The notes: generated from the letters alone by a model not told the origin. 64,000 bases of DNA from UBA1756 sp045222555 (GCA_045222555.1 JBGUYY010000072.1:248001-312000), one strand, 5' to 3'. Positions 9,430-18,667 are shown, counted from the first letter of the stretch. Numbers and translations: made by a program.

Positions 9430-10680
9430 CTATCGGTCTATAACAGTTTCATCCGTAAGAAAATCAAACAGGCTGAGATTGAGAAATCCGTTGTCGTCGT
9501 AATACGGAAGAATGGGGTCTTTTTGTACTAAAATCTTTTTGAAGGAGTCGTTGATATGCCGTAGGGACTTGGTTTCCTGTTGGCGCTTTTCCTCGTCATA
9601 CAAAGCGTATGCGGATTGTATGTAGTATCGTTGGCTACCCCTGTTGCACACGAAATCAACTTCAAATTGTTTTCTTTTCGATTTCCCGTCTTCCTTGCAG
9701 TTCACCTCTACCATTCCTACATCCACCGACATCCCCCTCATCCTGAGTTCGTTATAAATCACATTCTCCATAATGTGTCCGTAGTCGTTCTGCCGGAAGT
9801 TCAGTCGGGCATTACGCAGACCCACATCCACAAAATAGTACTTCATGGGCGTGCCGATATAGTGTCTGCCCCTCACATCATACCGTTGGGCTTTTTCTAT
9901 GAGAAAGGCATCCTGCATATATTGCAGGTATGAGGCAACGGTATCGCGCGTTATGCGCATCTTTTTTTCAGAAATAAAGGTGTTGGTCAATGTCAGCGGA
10001 TTGGTCAGAGTGCCGATGGTGGAGGCCACCACATTCATCAGTTCCTCCATTTCCTCATTGCCGCGCAGGTTATAGCGTGAAATGATGTCTTGGAAATAAG
10101 TTTGAGAGAACAGGGCTTGCAGATAGGAGGCTTTTCGATTTTCACTGCCGATGGCCAGCAGTCCTGGCATACCTCCATAAACTTGGTAATTGTTCCATGC
10201 TTCGGATTCAGTGCCGTCAAACACTGACAAAAATTCAGAAAACGAGAGGGGATACACCCTCACCTCATCGCCTCTGCCACGGAATTCAGTGATGATGTCT
10301 GAGGAGAGGAATTTTGAATTGGACCCTGTAACGTAAGTGTCTGCATTGGAAATATGGAGGAAACCGTTCAGCAGGTATTCAAAGTTCTGCACAAGTTGGA
10401 TTTCATCAAGAAGTATGTAGTACATGTCCTTGTCCACAATTCTGGCTCTGACATATTGGTTCAGATTGTCTGGGTTAAGATATTCTCTATTTTGGTAATC
10501 GTCCAAAGCGAAAGAGATGATATGGTCTTCTTGCACTCCCAGCTCCATCAGTTTCCGTTTGAACAGATTGAAAAGCAGATAGGACTTTCCGCATCTGCGT
10601 ACCCCTGTGACAATCTTTATCAGGCCGTTGTTCCTGCGTTCCAGCAGGGATGAAATGTACCGTTCTCTTTTGGCTTCCAT
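9430..10680 (-). CDS. AAA ATPase with DUF4143 (predicted ATP-binding protein)
   Basis: A 416-residue protein of the AAA/DUF4143 family. I chose the ATG at 10680 (MEAKRERYI), which aligns with the start of the paralogue at 63517; the ATG at 10713 would begin about 12 bases from the promoter box. The Walker A motif is GVRRCGKS and Walker B is YYILLDEIQ. Then comes YVTGSNSKFLSSDI, a conserved sensor segment, and EFRGRGDEVRVYPLSF. The C-terminal half has the DUF4143 pattern FEVDFVCN...YYIQSAYAL, a degenerate nuclease-like fold in which Gln replaces the catalytic Glu. The cellular role of the family is not established. It is a monocistronic gene with its own promoter at 10725-10733. Confidence 0.85.
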   Translation of the reverse strand: MEAKRERYISSLLERRNNGLIKIVTGVRRCGKSYLLFNLFKRKLMELGVQEDHIISFALDDYQNREYLNPDNLNQYVRARIVDKDMYYILLDEIQLVQNFEYLLNGFLHISNADTYVTGSNSKFLSSDIITEFRGRGDEVRVYPLSFSEFLSVFDGTESEAWNNYQVYGGMPGLLAIGSENRKASYLQALFSQTYFQDIISRYNLRGNEEMEELMNVVASTIGTLTNPLTLTNTFISEKKMRITRDTVASYLQYMQDAFLIEKAQRYDVRGRHYIGTPMKYYFVDVGLRNARLNFRQNDYGHIMENVIYNELRMRGMSVDVGMVEVNCKEDGKSKRKQFEVDFVCNRGSQRYYIQSAYALYDEEKRQQETKSLRHINDSFKKILVQKDPILPYYDDNGFLNLSLFDFLTDETVIDR

Positions 10681-10724
10681 AATTCTATTCGTTTTTTTTG
10701 CGTAAATACGCATTTTTTACGACT

Positions 10725-10754
10725 GCAAAAATACATCATTTTCTTGAATTGCAA
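10725..10754 (-). promoter_or_regulatory. Promoter for the AAA ATPase gene
   Basis: Read on the minus strand, the -7 box TATTTTTGC (10725-10733) has a -33 TTG (10752-10754) 18 bases upstream, matching the Bacteroidota consensus. The ATG at 10680 lies 44 bases downstream. Confidence 0.75.
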
Positions 10755-10804
10755 TATTAGGTTTTCAATTCTCATTTTTCAATTTTCAATTCTCAATTTA
10801 TTCG

Positions 10805-10813
10805 TATCTTTGC
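10805..10813 (+). promoter_or_regulatory. -7 promoter box TATCTTTGC
   Basis: This is a Bacteroidota TAnnTTTG box 35 bases upstream of the ATG at 10849. It follows an AT-rich stretch of TTTTCAATT repeats. I see no clear -33 TTG. Confidence 0.65.
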
Positions 10814-10848
10814 ACCCACATCTTCCACCCTATAAAATCCCACCCATT

Positions 10849-12918
10849 ATGAAACACCGCATTACCCCCTTCCTTGCATTCATATTGTTGATCGCGACAG
10901 CCACCGCCCAGGGCGAGTGGAAATGGGCGCACTACTGGAGCGGCGGTGATGGCACATATGGATCCTACTATAACAAAATCACCAATACCGCTTTCGATGA
11001 TGAGGGAAACATGTATGTGTATGGCACAATGGGCGGAAGTGCTGTCTTTGACGGGACTTCTTTGCACTTCACTAACGATGCACAAGTGCTGAATCATTAT
11101 ACCAAATCCATTGTACTATTCAAGTTCGATACTCTCGGTAATATGTTATGGCATAAAGTGGTGAAAAGCAGTGCACAGTCAGCCATACCAAGATGGATGG
11201 AGGTGCGCGATGGCAGAATCTATATTTCGGGTGATGTTGAAATGGAGTATGTTGATTATAACTGGAATAATGTGTGGCTTTACTATTTGGACACATTGAT
11301 ACGGGGTTATGATATCCACTTGATTCCTGTCAATGACCGTCGGCCGCCATATAAAACCGGAACATGGACTTTCTTTGCCACATTAGATACAGATGGGGAG
11401 TTGGTGCAAGACCATTTTGTTGAAATGCACTCGCGGGAACGTTATGTTGTTAACAATGAAACCGGTCAGCTTGTGACACCACTATGTGTGTATGCTGCAA
11501 CCTATCCATCACCATTTCATGTTGATAATCAGGGGAATATATATGTATATACACCAATCCAGTACAAAGGCATCGAAAGTGATTCCTTGACCGTAATAGT
11601 GGATGGGGATACAAACAAGACATACAATCTTTTTCTTCCAGGCAATGTTGATCCTGATCTCACATCGGCGTGCATCAACAATGCCTTGCTTTATAAGTTC
11701 TCCCCAACAGGAGAATTGTTGTCTTACAAATTGTTGGTTGACCATACTGATGGCATAGCCTCGTCATACCCTTATAATGGAGACAGTGTCAATCGTTATT
11801 TTTATACTTTTTTTGAAGGAGTGTCTTTCGATGAGGAAGACAATATGTACCTGGCAGGTCATTTTCAATTGGCGGAGTGTTACAACGGACAGGGGGGAGA
11901 AGCGCATGAGTACCCAGTGCATTTTTGGTGGGACAGCATCCATAATTTGACAATGATTGACATCTCTGCTGCATACGCTGGCAATTTTATTGTCAAATAT
12001 GATACTATAGGCAATGTTATATGGAGCAATCAGGTTTACACACAAGCTTCGAATCCAAACTTGCTTGCTCATGTATATTTTTATGGGTGTTCCCTTCACG
12101 AAAACTCCGTATTCGTATGCGGGGATGCGGAGAACATTTTCAATACGGGTTCTGTGATTTATTTTGAAAACGACACTAACAACCACATTGGCAGGTTTTC
12201 TCCAAGTCAACAGACACGTGGATTTTATGTGGAATTTAATAAAGATGATGGTTCGTATGTCAGGAATTCAATTATTCCAAACAATACTTTTTCTATTTTG
12301 GGTCAACACTCGTATGCGAAGCCAGCCATAAGGAACAACCAGATAGTGATTTCTGCGTGTACTGACCGTCCCAACAACACAAAGTTTGGATTGGCTCGAT
12401 GGTGTACAGATGGCAATTTTATAGACTATACTCCCATTGTTTTGTGTCCAAACCAATTGGAGGCAACTGGACCAACTATTTTGAATGATTATGGATTTGT
12501 ATTAACTGCCCCGCAAATTATAGGGAACATCGCCTTCAGTGAAGATGTCGTTATTAATGGAGATGCAGAGCACTCCAGCGCTGTCTTCGCACTATACCAC
12601 GACCCACGGTTTGCCCAGCCCTTTGTTCCCGACGACACGGTGGACATCGTGGAATACCAGCACAATCGCGAAAGCGACATCTACCTCTATCCCAACCCCA
12701 CCAGCGGTGAGGCCGTCGTGTGCGGCTATATGTACGACTACCGCAGCATCGAGCTGTTCGACCTGCAAGGCCGCAAAATTGCCGATTTGGCGGAATCGCA
12801 CGACGGCACCTCCCTTCCCATCATCGACCTCACCCCGTACCCCGCCGGCACCTACCTCGTGCGTATCAATTTCAACCGCGGCGTGAGCGTCACCCGGAAG
12901 GTGGTAAAGGGAGACTAA
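10849..12918 (+). CDS. Secreted beta-propeller-like protein with T9SS type A sorting domain
   Basis: A 689-residue exported protein. The ATG at 10849 gives a clean signal peptide (MKHRITPFLAFILLIATATAQ) just after the promoter box. The body contains repeated SBBP-like units such as YKFSPTGELLSYK and VKYDTIGNVIWSNQ, typical of secreted beta-propellers. The C-terminus is a T9SS type A sorting domain: YPNPTSGEAVV, ELFDLQGRKI, YPAGTYLVRI, RKVVKGD. The protein should cross the outer membrane by the Por system and stay on the surface or be released. By eye, the middle of the gene (about 11100-12560) is AT-richer than the last 300 bases, so the sorting domain may have joined a different body. Substrate unknown. 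Confidence 0.85.
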   Translation: MKHRITPFLAFILLIATATAQGEWKWAHYWSGGDGTYGSYYNKITNTAFDDEGNMYVYGTMGGSAVFDGTSLHFTNDAQVLNHYTKSIVLFKFDTLGNMLWHKVVKSSAQSAIPRWMEVRDGRIYISGDVEMEYVDYNWNNVWLYYLDTLIRGYDIHLIPVNDRRPPYKTGTWTFFATLDTDGELVQDHFVEMHSRERYVVNNETGQLVTPLCVYAATYPSPFHVDNQGNIYVYTPIQYKGIESDSLTVIVDGDTNKTYNLFLPGNVDPDLTSACINNALLYKFSPTGELLSYKLLVDHTDGIASSYPYNGDSVNRYFYTFFEGVSFDEEDNMYLAGHFQLAECYNGQGGEAHEYPVHFWWDSIHNLTMIDISAAYAGNFIVKYDTIGNVIWSNQVYTQASNPNLLAHVYFYGCSLHENSVFVCGDAENIFNTGSVIYFENDTNNHIGRFSPSQQTRGFYVEFNKDDGSYVRNSIIPNNTFSILGQHSYAKPAIRNNQIVISACTDRPNNTKFGLARWCTDGNFIDYTPIVLCPNQLEATGPTILNDYGFVLTAPQIIGNIAFSEDVVINGDAEHSSAVFALYHDPRFAQPFVPDDTVDIVEYQHNRESDIYLYPNPTSGEAVVCGYMYDYRSIELFDLQGRKIADLAESHDGTSLPIIDLTPYPAGTYLVRINFNRGVSVTRKVVKGD

Positions 12919-12927
12919 GATGAATAC

Positions 12928-12958
12928 AAAAAAGGCACGTTTGATCGTGCCTTTTTTT
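12928..12958. terminator. Bidirectional intrinsic terminator
   Basis: A stem GGCACG / CGTGCC (12934-12939 with 12946-12951) around a 6-base loop is flanked by A-rich sequence on the left and seven T on the right. It can end both the plus gene at 12918 and the minus gene ending at 12979. Confidence 0.85.
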
Positions 12959-12978
12959 GATAGAATATTGTCAAGTGC

Positions 12979-14757
12979 TTATCTAACAATCACTTTCTCT
13001 ACCCTGGTGGCGCCTTGGGCGGTCACTTTCACCATGTAGGTGCCGGGTGCCCAGCCCTGGGTGGGAATCGTGATGTCGCTCTCGCAGTATTGGCCTTCCC
13101 AAATGCGCTGGCCGGCCAGATTGAAGACTTCCACGCGGTTGATGTTCTCAGAGGCGATGTTCAGCACATCGGTGGTGGGGTTGGGATAGATGCTGATGAG
13201 GATGGACTCGCTCTCTTCCACACTGTTGGTTATCGAAACCGTGACATTGAGGATGTTAAGATCGTTGTTGAGGTCATCGGAATAGACATACAGCTTGCCA
13301 GTATGAGGCAGTTGGTTGTCGATGGTGAAGTTGACGGTGGCCTGCGCCGAACCATTGGCGGCGATAGTGCCTTGTGCGGTGGGTGCCACGCTCATCCACG
13401 GGGTGATGGGGGCACCATCCACATAGCCGGAAATGGCCCAGTTGTAGGTTAAGGTTGAGGAGGCACCGGCGTTGAGATGGCCCCATGCCACGGAGGTCTT
13501 GCACCAGTTACCATACGGGTCGGGCGATACGGCGTCATCACAGCCGACAACAGGACGGGTGTCGGACGCGGCGGTCTCCTCCGTCTGCTCGAAATAAACA
13601 CCGAACCAGAGGTCGCGGCCGTCGAGCGTGTACGGAGTGTTGAGGGAAACAATGTTTTCGCCTTCAACAGGGGTGAAAGATTGTTCATAGATCACTTCGC
13701 CCGGGCCGTCCACGAGAATTCCATTCATATCGTAAATCTGGATTTTGGGGTTGAGCATCAGATCAACGTTCGACAGGGTGACGTGAATGGTGCGCAGTGT
13801 CATGCCGATGAGGTTCTGGCTGATGAGGTCGGAAGCGGGGAAGCCGATAGCAGCGGCAACAAAAGTGCTTCCGAACAGGATGCCGTTCTCGCTCACTTCA
13901 CCAGCGCGGGTAAGCGTGTTCGTCAGCTGTCCAACACTGGGTTCCACATCATAAACGGGCACGATACGGTAGTTGACGGGCGTGCCGCCGGGGTTGCTCA
14001 GGTTGAGGGTGTAACTGGTGGTGCCGGACAGGTTGGGACCAACACTCACATTGATGTCGCCATCGGGTGAAAAGACGAAACTGCCGTCGTTGGCCGCGCT
14101 GATTTCCGTGAAAACGAAATCGTCCACATAGTAGGTGCCGCTGGCGTTATCGGGTGCGCCGGCATAGAAGTTGACCGAACCAAGCTGGCAGATGCCGTTG
14201 GTGTTTTCGGAGGTGTTGCTGAACGTCCAGGTGATGATGCTGTTGCCGTTCACCGTCAGACTGGCAGAGTTGTTGTCGAGATCCACATGAATCTTGACAG
14301 GGAACCAGGCGTTGCTCGGGAAACTGAAGTTAGTGTTGGCGTTGTTGATGGTGATGTAGCCGGTGCCGCTGTTGTAAAGGAAGCACTCGAAGGCCCACTC
14401 CACGCCCGGGTTGTAGTAGTGCTGCAGGTTGAAATATGCACCGCTACCTGAGGAGGGAACATAATACTTGAAGTCGATGTCGAAAACACCGGAGGTCTGA
14501 TTGGAGAAACGGTAGATGATGTCGTTAGTACCGGTGATTTTCAGGGAGTTGCTGGGACTGCTGGCCTGCTCGTTGGAGATGTAAGCATCTTCAGAAGATC
14601 CGGGCGTGTTGCTCCAGGTGGTCCAGTTGGTGTTGTTCTGCGAGCAGAGGCGCTGCCCCGCCATGTAACTGTCGAAGTTGTCAGAATAGACAACCGTCTG
14701 TGCTTGAAGCATCACGCAGGTGAATGCCAAGCCGAAAAGAAATAGGACTTTTTTCAT
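12979..14757 (-). CDS. Secreted protein with lectin-like domain and T9SS type A sorting domain
   Basis: A 592-residue exported protein. The start at 14757 gives the signal peptide MKKVLFLFGLAFTCVMLQAQ; another ATG lies two codons upstream. Residues about 20-225 (SDNFDSYMAGQRL, ISGVFDIDFKYYVPSSG-type strands, PVKIHVDLDNNSASLTVNG, YYVDDFVF) look like a concanavalin/LamG-type jelly roll. The middle has DUF-like beta-sandwich segments (NPGGTPVNYRI). The end is a type A sorting domain: IYPNPTTDVLNI, VEVFNLAGQRIW, WAPGTYMVKV, VEKVIVR. It is therefore a surface or released T9SS cargo, perhaps carbohydrate-binding. Promoter at 14834-14842. Confidence 0.85.
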   Translation of the reverse strand: MKKVLFLFGLAFTCVMLQAQTVVYSDNFDSYMAGQRLCSQNNTNWTTWSNTPGSSEDAYISNEQASSPSNSLKITGTNDIIYRFSNQTSGVFDIDFKYYVPSSGSGAYFNLQHYYNPGVEWAFECFLYNSGTGYITINNANTNFSFPSNAWFPVKIHVDLDNNSASLTVNGNSIITWTFSNTSENTNGICQLGSVNFYAGAPDNASGTYYVDDFVFTEISAANDGSFVFSPDGDINVSVGPNLSGTTSYTLNLSNPGGTPVNYRIVPVYDVEPSVGQLTNTLTRAGEVSENGILFGSTFVAAAIGFPASDLISQNLIGMTLRTIHVTLSNVDLMLNPKIQIYDMNGILVDGPGEVIYEQSFTPVEGENIVSLNTPYTLDGRDLWFGVYFEQTEETAASDTRPVVGCDDAVSPDPYGNWCKTSVAWGHLNAGASSTLTYNWAISGYVDGAPITPWMSVAPTAQGTIAANGSAQATVNFTIDNQLPHTGKLYVYSDDLNNDLNILNVTVSITNSVEESESILISIYPNPTTDVLNIASENINRVEVFNLAGQRIWEGQYCESDITIPTQGWAPGTYMVKVTAQGATRVEKVIVR

Positions 14758-14833
14758 ACGCATTATATTTAAGGGGTTAATACTTTTGTTGACTTTTTCC
14801 TCGCCCATTCACAAACTATGTGAAGTTGGCGGT

Positions 14834-14842
14834 GCAAAGTTA
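14834..14842 (-). promoter_or_regulatory. -7 promoter box TAACTTTGC
   Basis: This is a TAnnTTTG box on the minus strand, 76 bases upstream of the secreted lectin-like gene at 14757. It is divergent from the box at 14941. Confidence 0.65.
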
Positions 14843-14940
14843 CACATTATTTTCTCATTTTCAATAGTTTTGATGAAATTTTATACTCCTTTGTGCATAA
14901 ATCTGCCAAAATCCCATCAGGGATGTAACCAACTTTTTCG

Positions 14941-14949
14941 TATTTTTGC
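14941..14949 (+). promoter_or_regulatory. -7 promoter box TATTTTTGC
   Basis: This is a TAnnTTTG box 45 bases upstream of the GTG start of the acyltransferase gene at 14995. Confidence 0.65.
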
Positions 14950-14994
14950 ACCACCAAAAACCATCCCTTTTGTGGATGATAAATTACGACCGCA

Positions 14995-16389
14995 GTGATA
15001 AGTTTTGATAAAATCAACCAATTCGACCCCGTCTATCAATTTTTGAACTGGTTCTTCAGAATTGATCATAACTATATCTATTACAAAAAGATACAGGTAA
15101 TCGGGTATGAGAATGTGCCACCGAAAGGGTATCCTATTTTTGCCATCTCGAACCACACCAATGCCGTGATGGATCCGCTGGCCATGCTCTACCTTTACAA
15201 GGATCACCGGCAGCCGGTTTTCATTGCCCGCGGCGATGTTTTCAAAAAAAGCAATTTCATCGCCCGACTGCTGCGCTTTCTGAAGATTCTGCCCACTTTC
15301 CGCTCTCGTGACGGCGGCCGTAGCGATATCCGTAGCAACCTCGATACCTTCGACCTTGCCGCCCGCATCCTCGACGAAGGCGGCACTCTTACCATGTTTC
15401 CCGAAGCGGGTCACCAGGCTGGCAAGTTCTTCAACACCTTCAAGAAAGGATTCCCCCGTGTGGCCTTCCTCGCTGCCGAAAAGTCTGACTATCAGCTGGA
15501 TTTCAAAATCCTGCCCATGTACGTCTATTATACCGACTATTTCAATATGCGGGGAACTCAGGTGATGGTGATCGGTAAGCCGTTTTCCATAGATGAATTT
15601 TATGAGCTTTATAAAACCGAACCCAACAAGGCGTTTCTCCAGATGAACGAGAAGGCCCGCGAGGCGGTGCGTTCCCTCGGTATTGATGTGACCGACCATG
15701 AGGCACATTATCCGCAGTATGAGACCCTTTTCAAGGTGTGCCGCTCCACGATTCTCTCCGATCCGCACGCCTTCGACGGCATGGAACTGCACGGCACCGA
15801 GCGCGACCGGAAAGCTGGTATGCCCTACCGGCAACTGCTGTCGGACAAGAAGTTAGTGACCGTGCTGGAGCGTATGCGCGACGAGCATCCCGACCGTTAC
15901 GAGCAGCTCATGGCCGACACCGCCGAGTATGGCGCCGGACTGAAGCAGCTGCGGCTCCGCGACTGGGAGCTGGAACGCCCCATCACCAGCGGAAACGTAG
16001 TAGGGAAGGGGTTGCTGTTGCTGCTCACCGCTCCCTTCGCGCTGGTGGGTTTCTTGGGCAATATCATTCCGTTTCAGGCGGTTCAATTTCTCAAGCGCAA
16101 CCTCGAGGACCCGATGTTCCGTTCCACCTTGAACTTCGTGCCCGGCCTCATCTTTTTCCGCTTGTGGTACCTGATTCTGTTCATCCTCGTCATGATTTTC
16201 ACCAAATGGTGGATCGGTCTCCTCGCGGTGGTTGTGGCCTTCTTGACCTTTATTCCTTTTTATGAATGGAAGAAAGCCGCCATCAAATGGTTGAGTATGT
16301 GCCGCTTCCGCCGCTATGAGCGTAAGGGAAATGCCTTACTCGCCAAACTGAAAGATTTGCGGAAAAAGCTGATAGAGACGGTTTTCTAA
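14995..16389 (+). CDS. PlsC-like 1-acylglycerol-3-phosphate acyltransferase family protein
   Basis: A 464-residue membrane-associated acyltransferase. The start is GTG; a TAA lies 13 bases upstream in frame and no ATG intervenes. The acyltransferase block I motif is NHTNAVMDP (His54, Asp60), spaced H-x5-D rather than the canonical H-x4-D. Block II is PVFIARGDVFKK, and FPEAGHQ stands where most relatives have FPEG. The C-terminal third has hydrophobic segments (about 340-360 and 380-415: ILFILVMIF, WIGLLAVVVAFLTF). It probably acylates a lysophospholipid or related glycerolipid at the inner membrane, but the substrate is not certain. It is much longer than classical PlsC (about 250 residues). 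Confidence 0.8.
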   Translation: MISFDKINQFDPVYQFLNWFFRIDHNYIYYKKIQVIGYENVPPKGYPIFAISNHTNAVMDPLAMLYLYKDHRQPVFIARGDVFKKSNFIARLLRFLKILPTFRSRDGGRSDIRSNLDTFDLAARILDEGGTLTMFPEAGHQAGKFFNTFKKGFPRVAFLAAEKSDYQLDFKILPMYVYYTDYFNMRGTQVMVIGKPFSIDEFYELYKTEPNKAFLQMNEKAREAVRSLGIDVTDHEAHYPQYETLFKVCRSTILSDPHAFDGMELHGTERDRKAGMPYRQLLSDKKLVTVLERMRDEHPDRYEQLMADTAEYGAGLKQLRLRDWELERPITSGNVVGKGLLLLLTAPFALVGFLGNIIPFQAVQFLKRNLEDPMFRSTLNFVPGLIFFRLWYLILFILVMIFTKWWIGLLAVVVAFLTFIPFYEWKKAAIKWLSMCRFRRYERKGNALLAKLKDLRKKLIETVF

Positions 16390-16396
16390 TCGGGGG

Positions 16397-16660
16397 TTAT
16401 AATACAGTAATCACATCTTCCCCTAACGCCAAAGAAATGTGTGCCAGAGTTTTGGTCGTAAAATTATGACGTCCTGTAAGCCATTTTGAGACCTCCGATT
16501 CTTTTTTGCCGAGTTTTTCTGCCAATGCTCGTTGTGTCATGCCATTTTTTTTCAGCAGACTATCTATTTTCTCTGCGATGGCAAAAGACAAATCAAACTC
16601 AGCTTTTGTTTTTGGTGTTACTTGAGCCAAACATTCTCTGAATAAAGGATTTGTAATCAT
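16397..16660 (-). CDS. XRE-family transcriptional regulator, probable antitoxin
   Basis: An 87-residue protein with one helix-turn-helix of the HTH_3/XRE type (about residues 34-85: MTQRALAEKLGKKESEVSKWL, then FTTKTLAHISLAL). Its ATG overlaps the stop of the upstream gene (ATGA), the order seen in HigBA-type modules where the toxin comes first. It would bind its own promoter (17161-17169) and neutralise its partner; this is inference from layout and family. Confidence 0.8.
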   Translation of the reverse strand: MITNPLFRECLAQVTPKTKAEFDLSFAIAEKIDSLLKKNGMTQRALAEKLGKKESEVSKWLTGRHNFTTKTLAHISLALGEDVITVL

Positions 16661-17133
16661 AATTCAAAAGTTGCTCCTTCCAATCCTATTATATAATTTT
16701 TGTCAATACTTACAGTCCCTTTTTTCTGTGCTGCTTTCAAAAGTTTATCAAATTTTTGAAGTTCCATGACATAGCCACACAATTCTTCGTCTTCCTGATA
16801 TGTCCTTGTGTCTTTTATACCTCCATTTCCTAAAATTAGAATCTGATTGGAGATGCGGAGACAATATAGACGCAATTTGTGAGAATCCAGTGATAAGGCG
16901 CAGACATCATCATTCATTTTTCCTTCCACTCTAAAGAATCGTTCTAAAGCTCCACGTTCTACTATTCTCGAAAGTGCCACCAAAATCAGTTGAAAATCCT
17001 TATTTAATGTGGATTCGTCCTTGAATTTATTAAGGAATTTCTCAAATTCACTTTCATCAGACCCATTGAAACAGATGGAATACAAACTCACAGAATCATT
17101 GCTCTCAATAGTTTTTAAAGTAGCTTTTCTCAT
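16657..17133 (-). CDS. Putative toxin of a type II toxin-antitoxin pair
   Basis: This 158-residue protein is not confidently recognised. Its C-terminal half (LRLYCLRISNQILILGNGGIK, then KLLKAAQKKG) recalls RelE/HigB-like endoribonucleases, in which strands of the form R-(I/L)-Y-x-x-x-x-x-x-x-I-L-I-L are followed by a Gly/Lys loop. The N-terminal half (FEKFLNKFKDES, LILVALSRIVERGALERFF) is mostly helical and longer than in minimal RelE toxins. It is cotranscribed with the XRE gene, with a 4-base overlap. It could also be an ordinary regulator partner. Confidence 0.5.
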   Translation of the reverse strand: MRKATLKTIESNDSVSLYSICFNGSDESEFEKFLNKFKDESTLNKDFQLILVALSRIVERGALERFFRVEGKMNDDVCALSLDSHKLRLYCLRISNQILILGNGGIKDTRTYQEDEELCGYVMELQKFDKLLKAAQKKGTVSIDKNYIIGLEGATFEL

Positions 17134-17160
17134 AGTTGTGATAGTTAAAGATTAGACGCT

Positions 17161-17169
17161 GCAAAAATA
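17161..17169 (-). promoter_or_regulatory. -7 promoter box TATTTTTGC
   Basis: This minus-strand TAnnTTTG box lies 27 bases upstream of the putative toxin ATG (17133), in very AT-rich sequence. Confidence 0.65.
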
Positions 17170-17338
17170 CAAAAAAAATATAAACTTAATTTATAAGTAA
17201 AGTTTTTTTGAAAAATATTTTTTGATTGTCCGCTTCTCCCTTTCTTCAAAAAGAAACATTGGGGCGAACCCGCACCTGCAGATTTGCCCCTGATTTTCAG
17301 TTTTCAATTTTAAATTTTCAACTCTGTTTCCTCTCCCG

Positions 17339-18667
17339 CTAAATTCCTTCTTCAATCGGTTTCACCAGTCGGTCGATGTCGCCGGCCCCCACGGTGAGCA
17401 GCACCTGCGGGCGGTGTTGTTGCAGATAGGGAACCACTTCCTCCTTGGCAATCAGTGCCTTGCGGTCACAGGGGATCATATCCAGCAGCCACTGCGAGGT
17501 GACGCCTGGGATGGGCTTCTCGCGGGCCGGGTAGATGTCGAGCAGGATGACACGGTCGGCAAGGGCGAGCACTTCGGCAAACTGCGGCCCGAAGTCGCGG
17601 GTGCGGGTGTAGAGGTGCGGCTGGAAGATGACCGTCAGCTCCTTGTCGGCATAGAGTTTCTTCACCGCATTCAGGATGGCGCGGATCTCCTCGGGATGGT
17701 GGGCGTAGTCGTCGATGTAGATGAGGTCGTCGCGGCGGATGCGGTAGTCGAAACGGCGCTTTACCCCGCAGAAAGCGGCCATACGCTCCTGAATTTGGGC
17801 GGGTATCAGACCGATAAGATGTCCGGCGGCCACGGCAGCGGCGGCATTCAGCACATTGTGAGTTCCTGAAACTCCGATGGTTACAGGCAACTGCTGCCCG
17901 TCGGGCGTGTGCAGGGTGAAATGTGCCTGACAGTCGCCCAGCACGATGTCGGCGATGCGGAAGTCGCAGTGCTCGCCAGTGCCGTAGATAAGTTTATGGG
18001 GATGACTGATCTGGTCGGCCACCTTCTCGTGGATAAGCAGGTGCCCGTCGCGGTCGGTCTGGTCGGCGAAGAGCTGGAACGACTCCACAAGGTGTTTTCG
18101 GTCGCCATAGATGTCGAGGTGGTCGGCATCGAGCGAGGTGATGATGGCGAGGGTAGGGAAGAGGGTGAGGAAGGAGCGGTCGAACTCGTCGGCTTCGGCC
18201 ACCACGGTGTCGTAGTCGGGCGTGAGGATGACGTTGCTGTCGAAGTTCTTGGCCACGCCGCCGATGAAGGCGAGGAGGTGGCGGTAGGGAGCGAGCAGCT
18301 GGGCGAGCATGGCGGTAGTGGTGGTCTTGCCGTGGGTGCCAGCCACCGCAAGGGTGGGATGCCCTTGTGCTAGATGCCCCAACACCTGCGAACGCTTATA
18401 GACGGGCGTGCCATGTTGCTGGAAATAAACCAGTTCGGCATGGGTGGAGGGTACAGCCGGGGTATAGACCACAAAGTCCACCTGCGGCGGAATGGCGCTG
18501 ACATCTTCCGTATAGTGGATGTGCGCGCCTTCCTCTTCCAGCTTTTGGGTGATGGGAGAAGGGGTGAGGTCATAGCCATAAACCGTGTCGCCGCGCTGCA
18601 TGAAAAAGCGGGCCAACGCGCTCATTCCAATTCCTCCAATACCAAGAAAATAAAGAGTTTTCGCCAT
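17339..18667 (-). CDS. murC: UDP-N-acetylmuramate--L-alanine ligase MurC
   Basis: A 442-residue cytoplasmic Mur ligase that adds L-alanine to UDP-MurNAc in peptidoglycan synthesis. The N-terminal Rossmann motif is FLGIGGIGMSALA. The ATP loop is GTHGKTTTTAML (about 109-120). The central domain has AFIGGVAKN and VVAEADEFDRSFL, the C-terminal part has YIDDYAHHPEEI and a late FQPHLYTRT. All are diagnostic of MurC rather than Mpl. Normally the gene sits in the dcw cluster with murG and ftsQ; here it stands alone with its own promoter (18692-18700). Confidence 0.93.
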   Translation of the reverse strand: MAKTLYFLGIGGIGMSALARFFMQRGDTVYGYDLTPSPITQKLEEEGAHIHYTEDVSAIPPQVDFVVYTPAVPSTHAELVYFQQHGTPVYKRSQVLGHLAQGHPTLAVAGTHGKTTTTAMLAQLLAPYRHLLAFIGGVAKNFDSNVILTPDYDTVVAEADEFDRSFLTLFPTLAIITSLDADHLDIYGDRKHLVESFQLFADQTDRDGHLLIHEKVADQISHPHKLIYGTGEHCDFRIADIVLGDCQAHFTLHTPDGQQLPVTIGVSGTHNVLNAAAAVAAGHLIGLIPAQIQERMAAFCGVKRRFDYRIRRDDLIYIDDYAHHPEEIRAILNAVKKLYADKELTVIFQPHLYTRTRDFGPQFAEVLALADRVILLDIYPAREKPIPGVTSQWLLDMIPCDRKALIAKEEVVPYLQQHRPQVLLTVGAGDIDRLVKPIEEGI

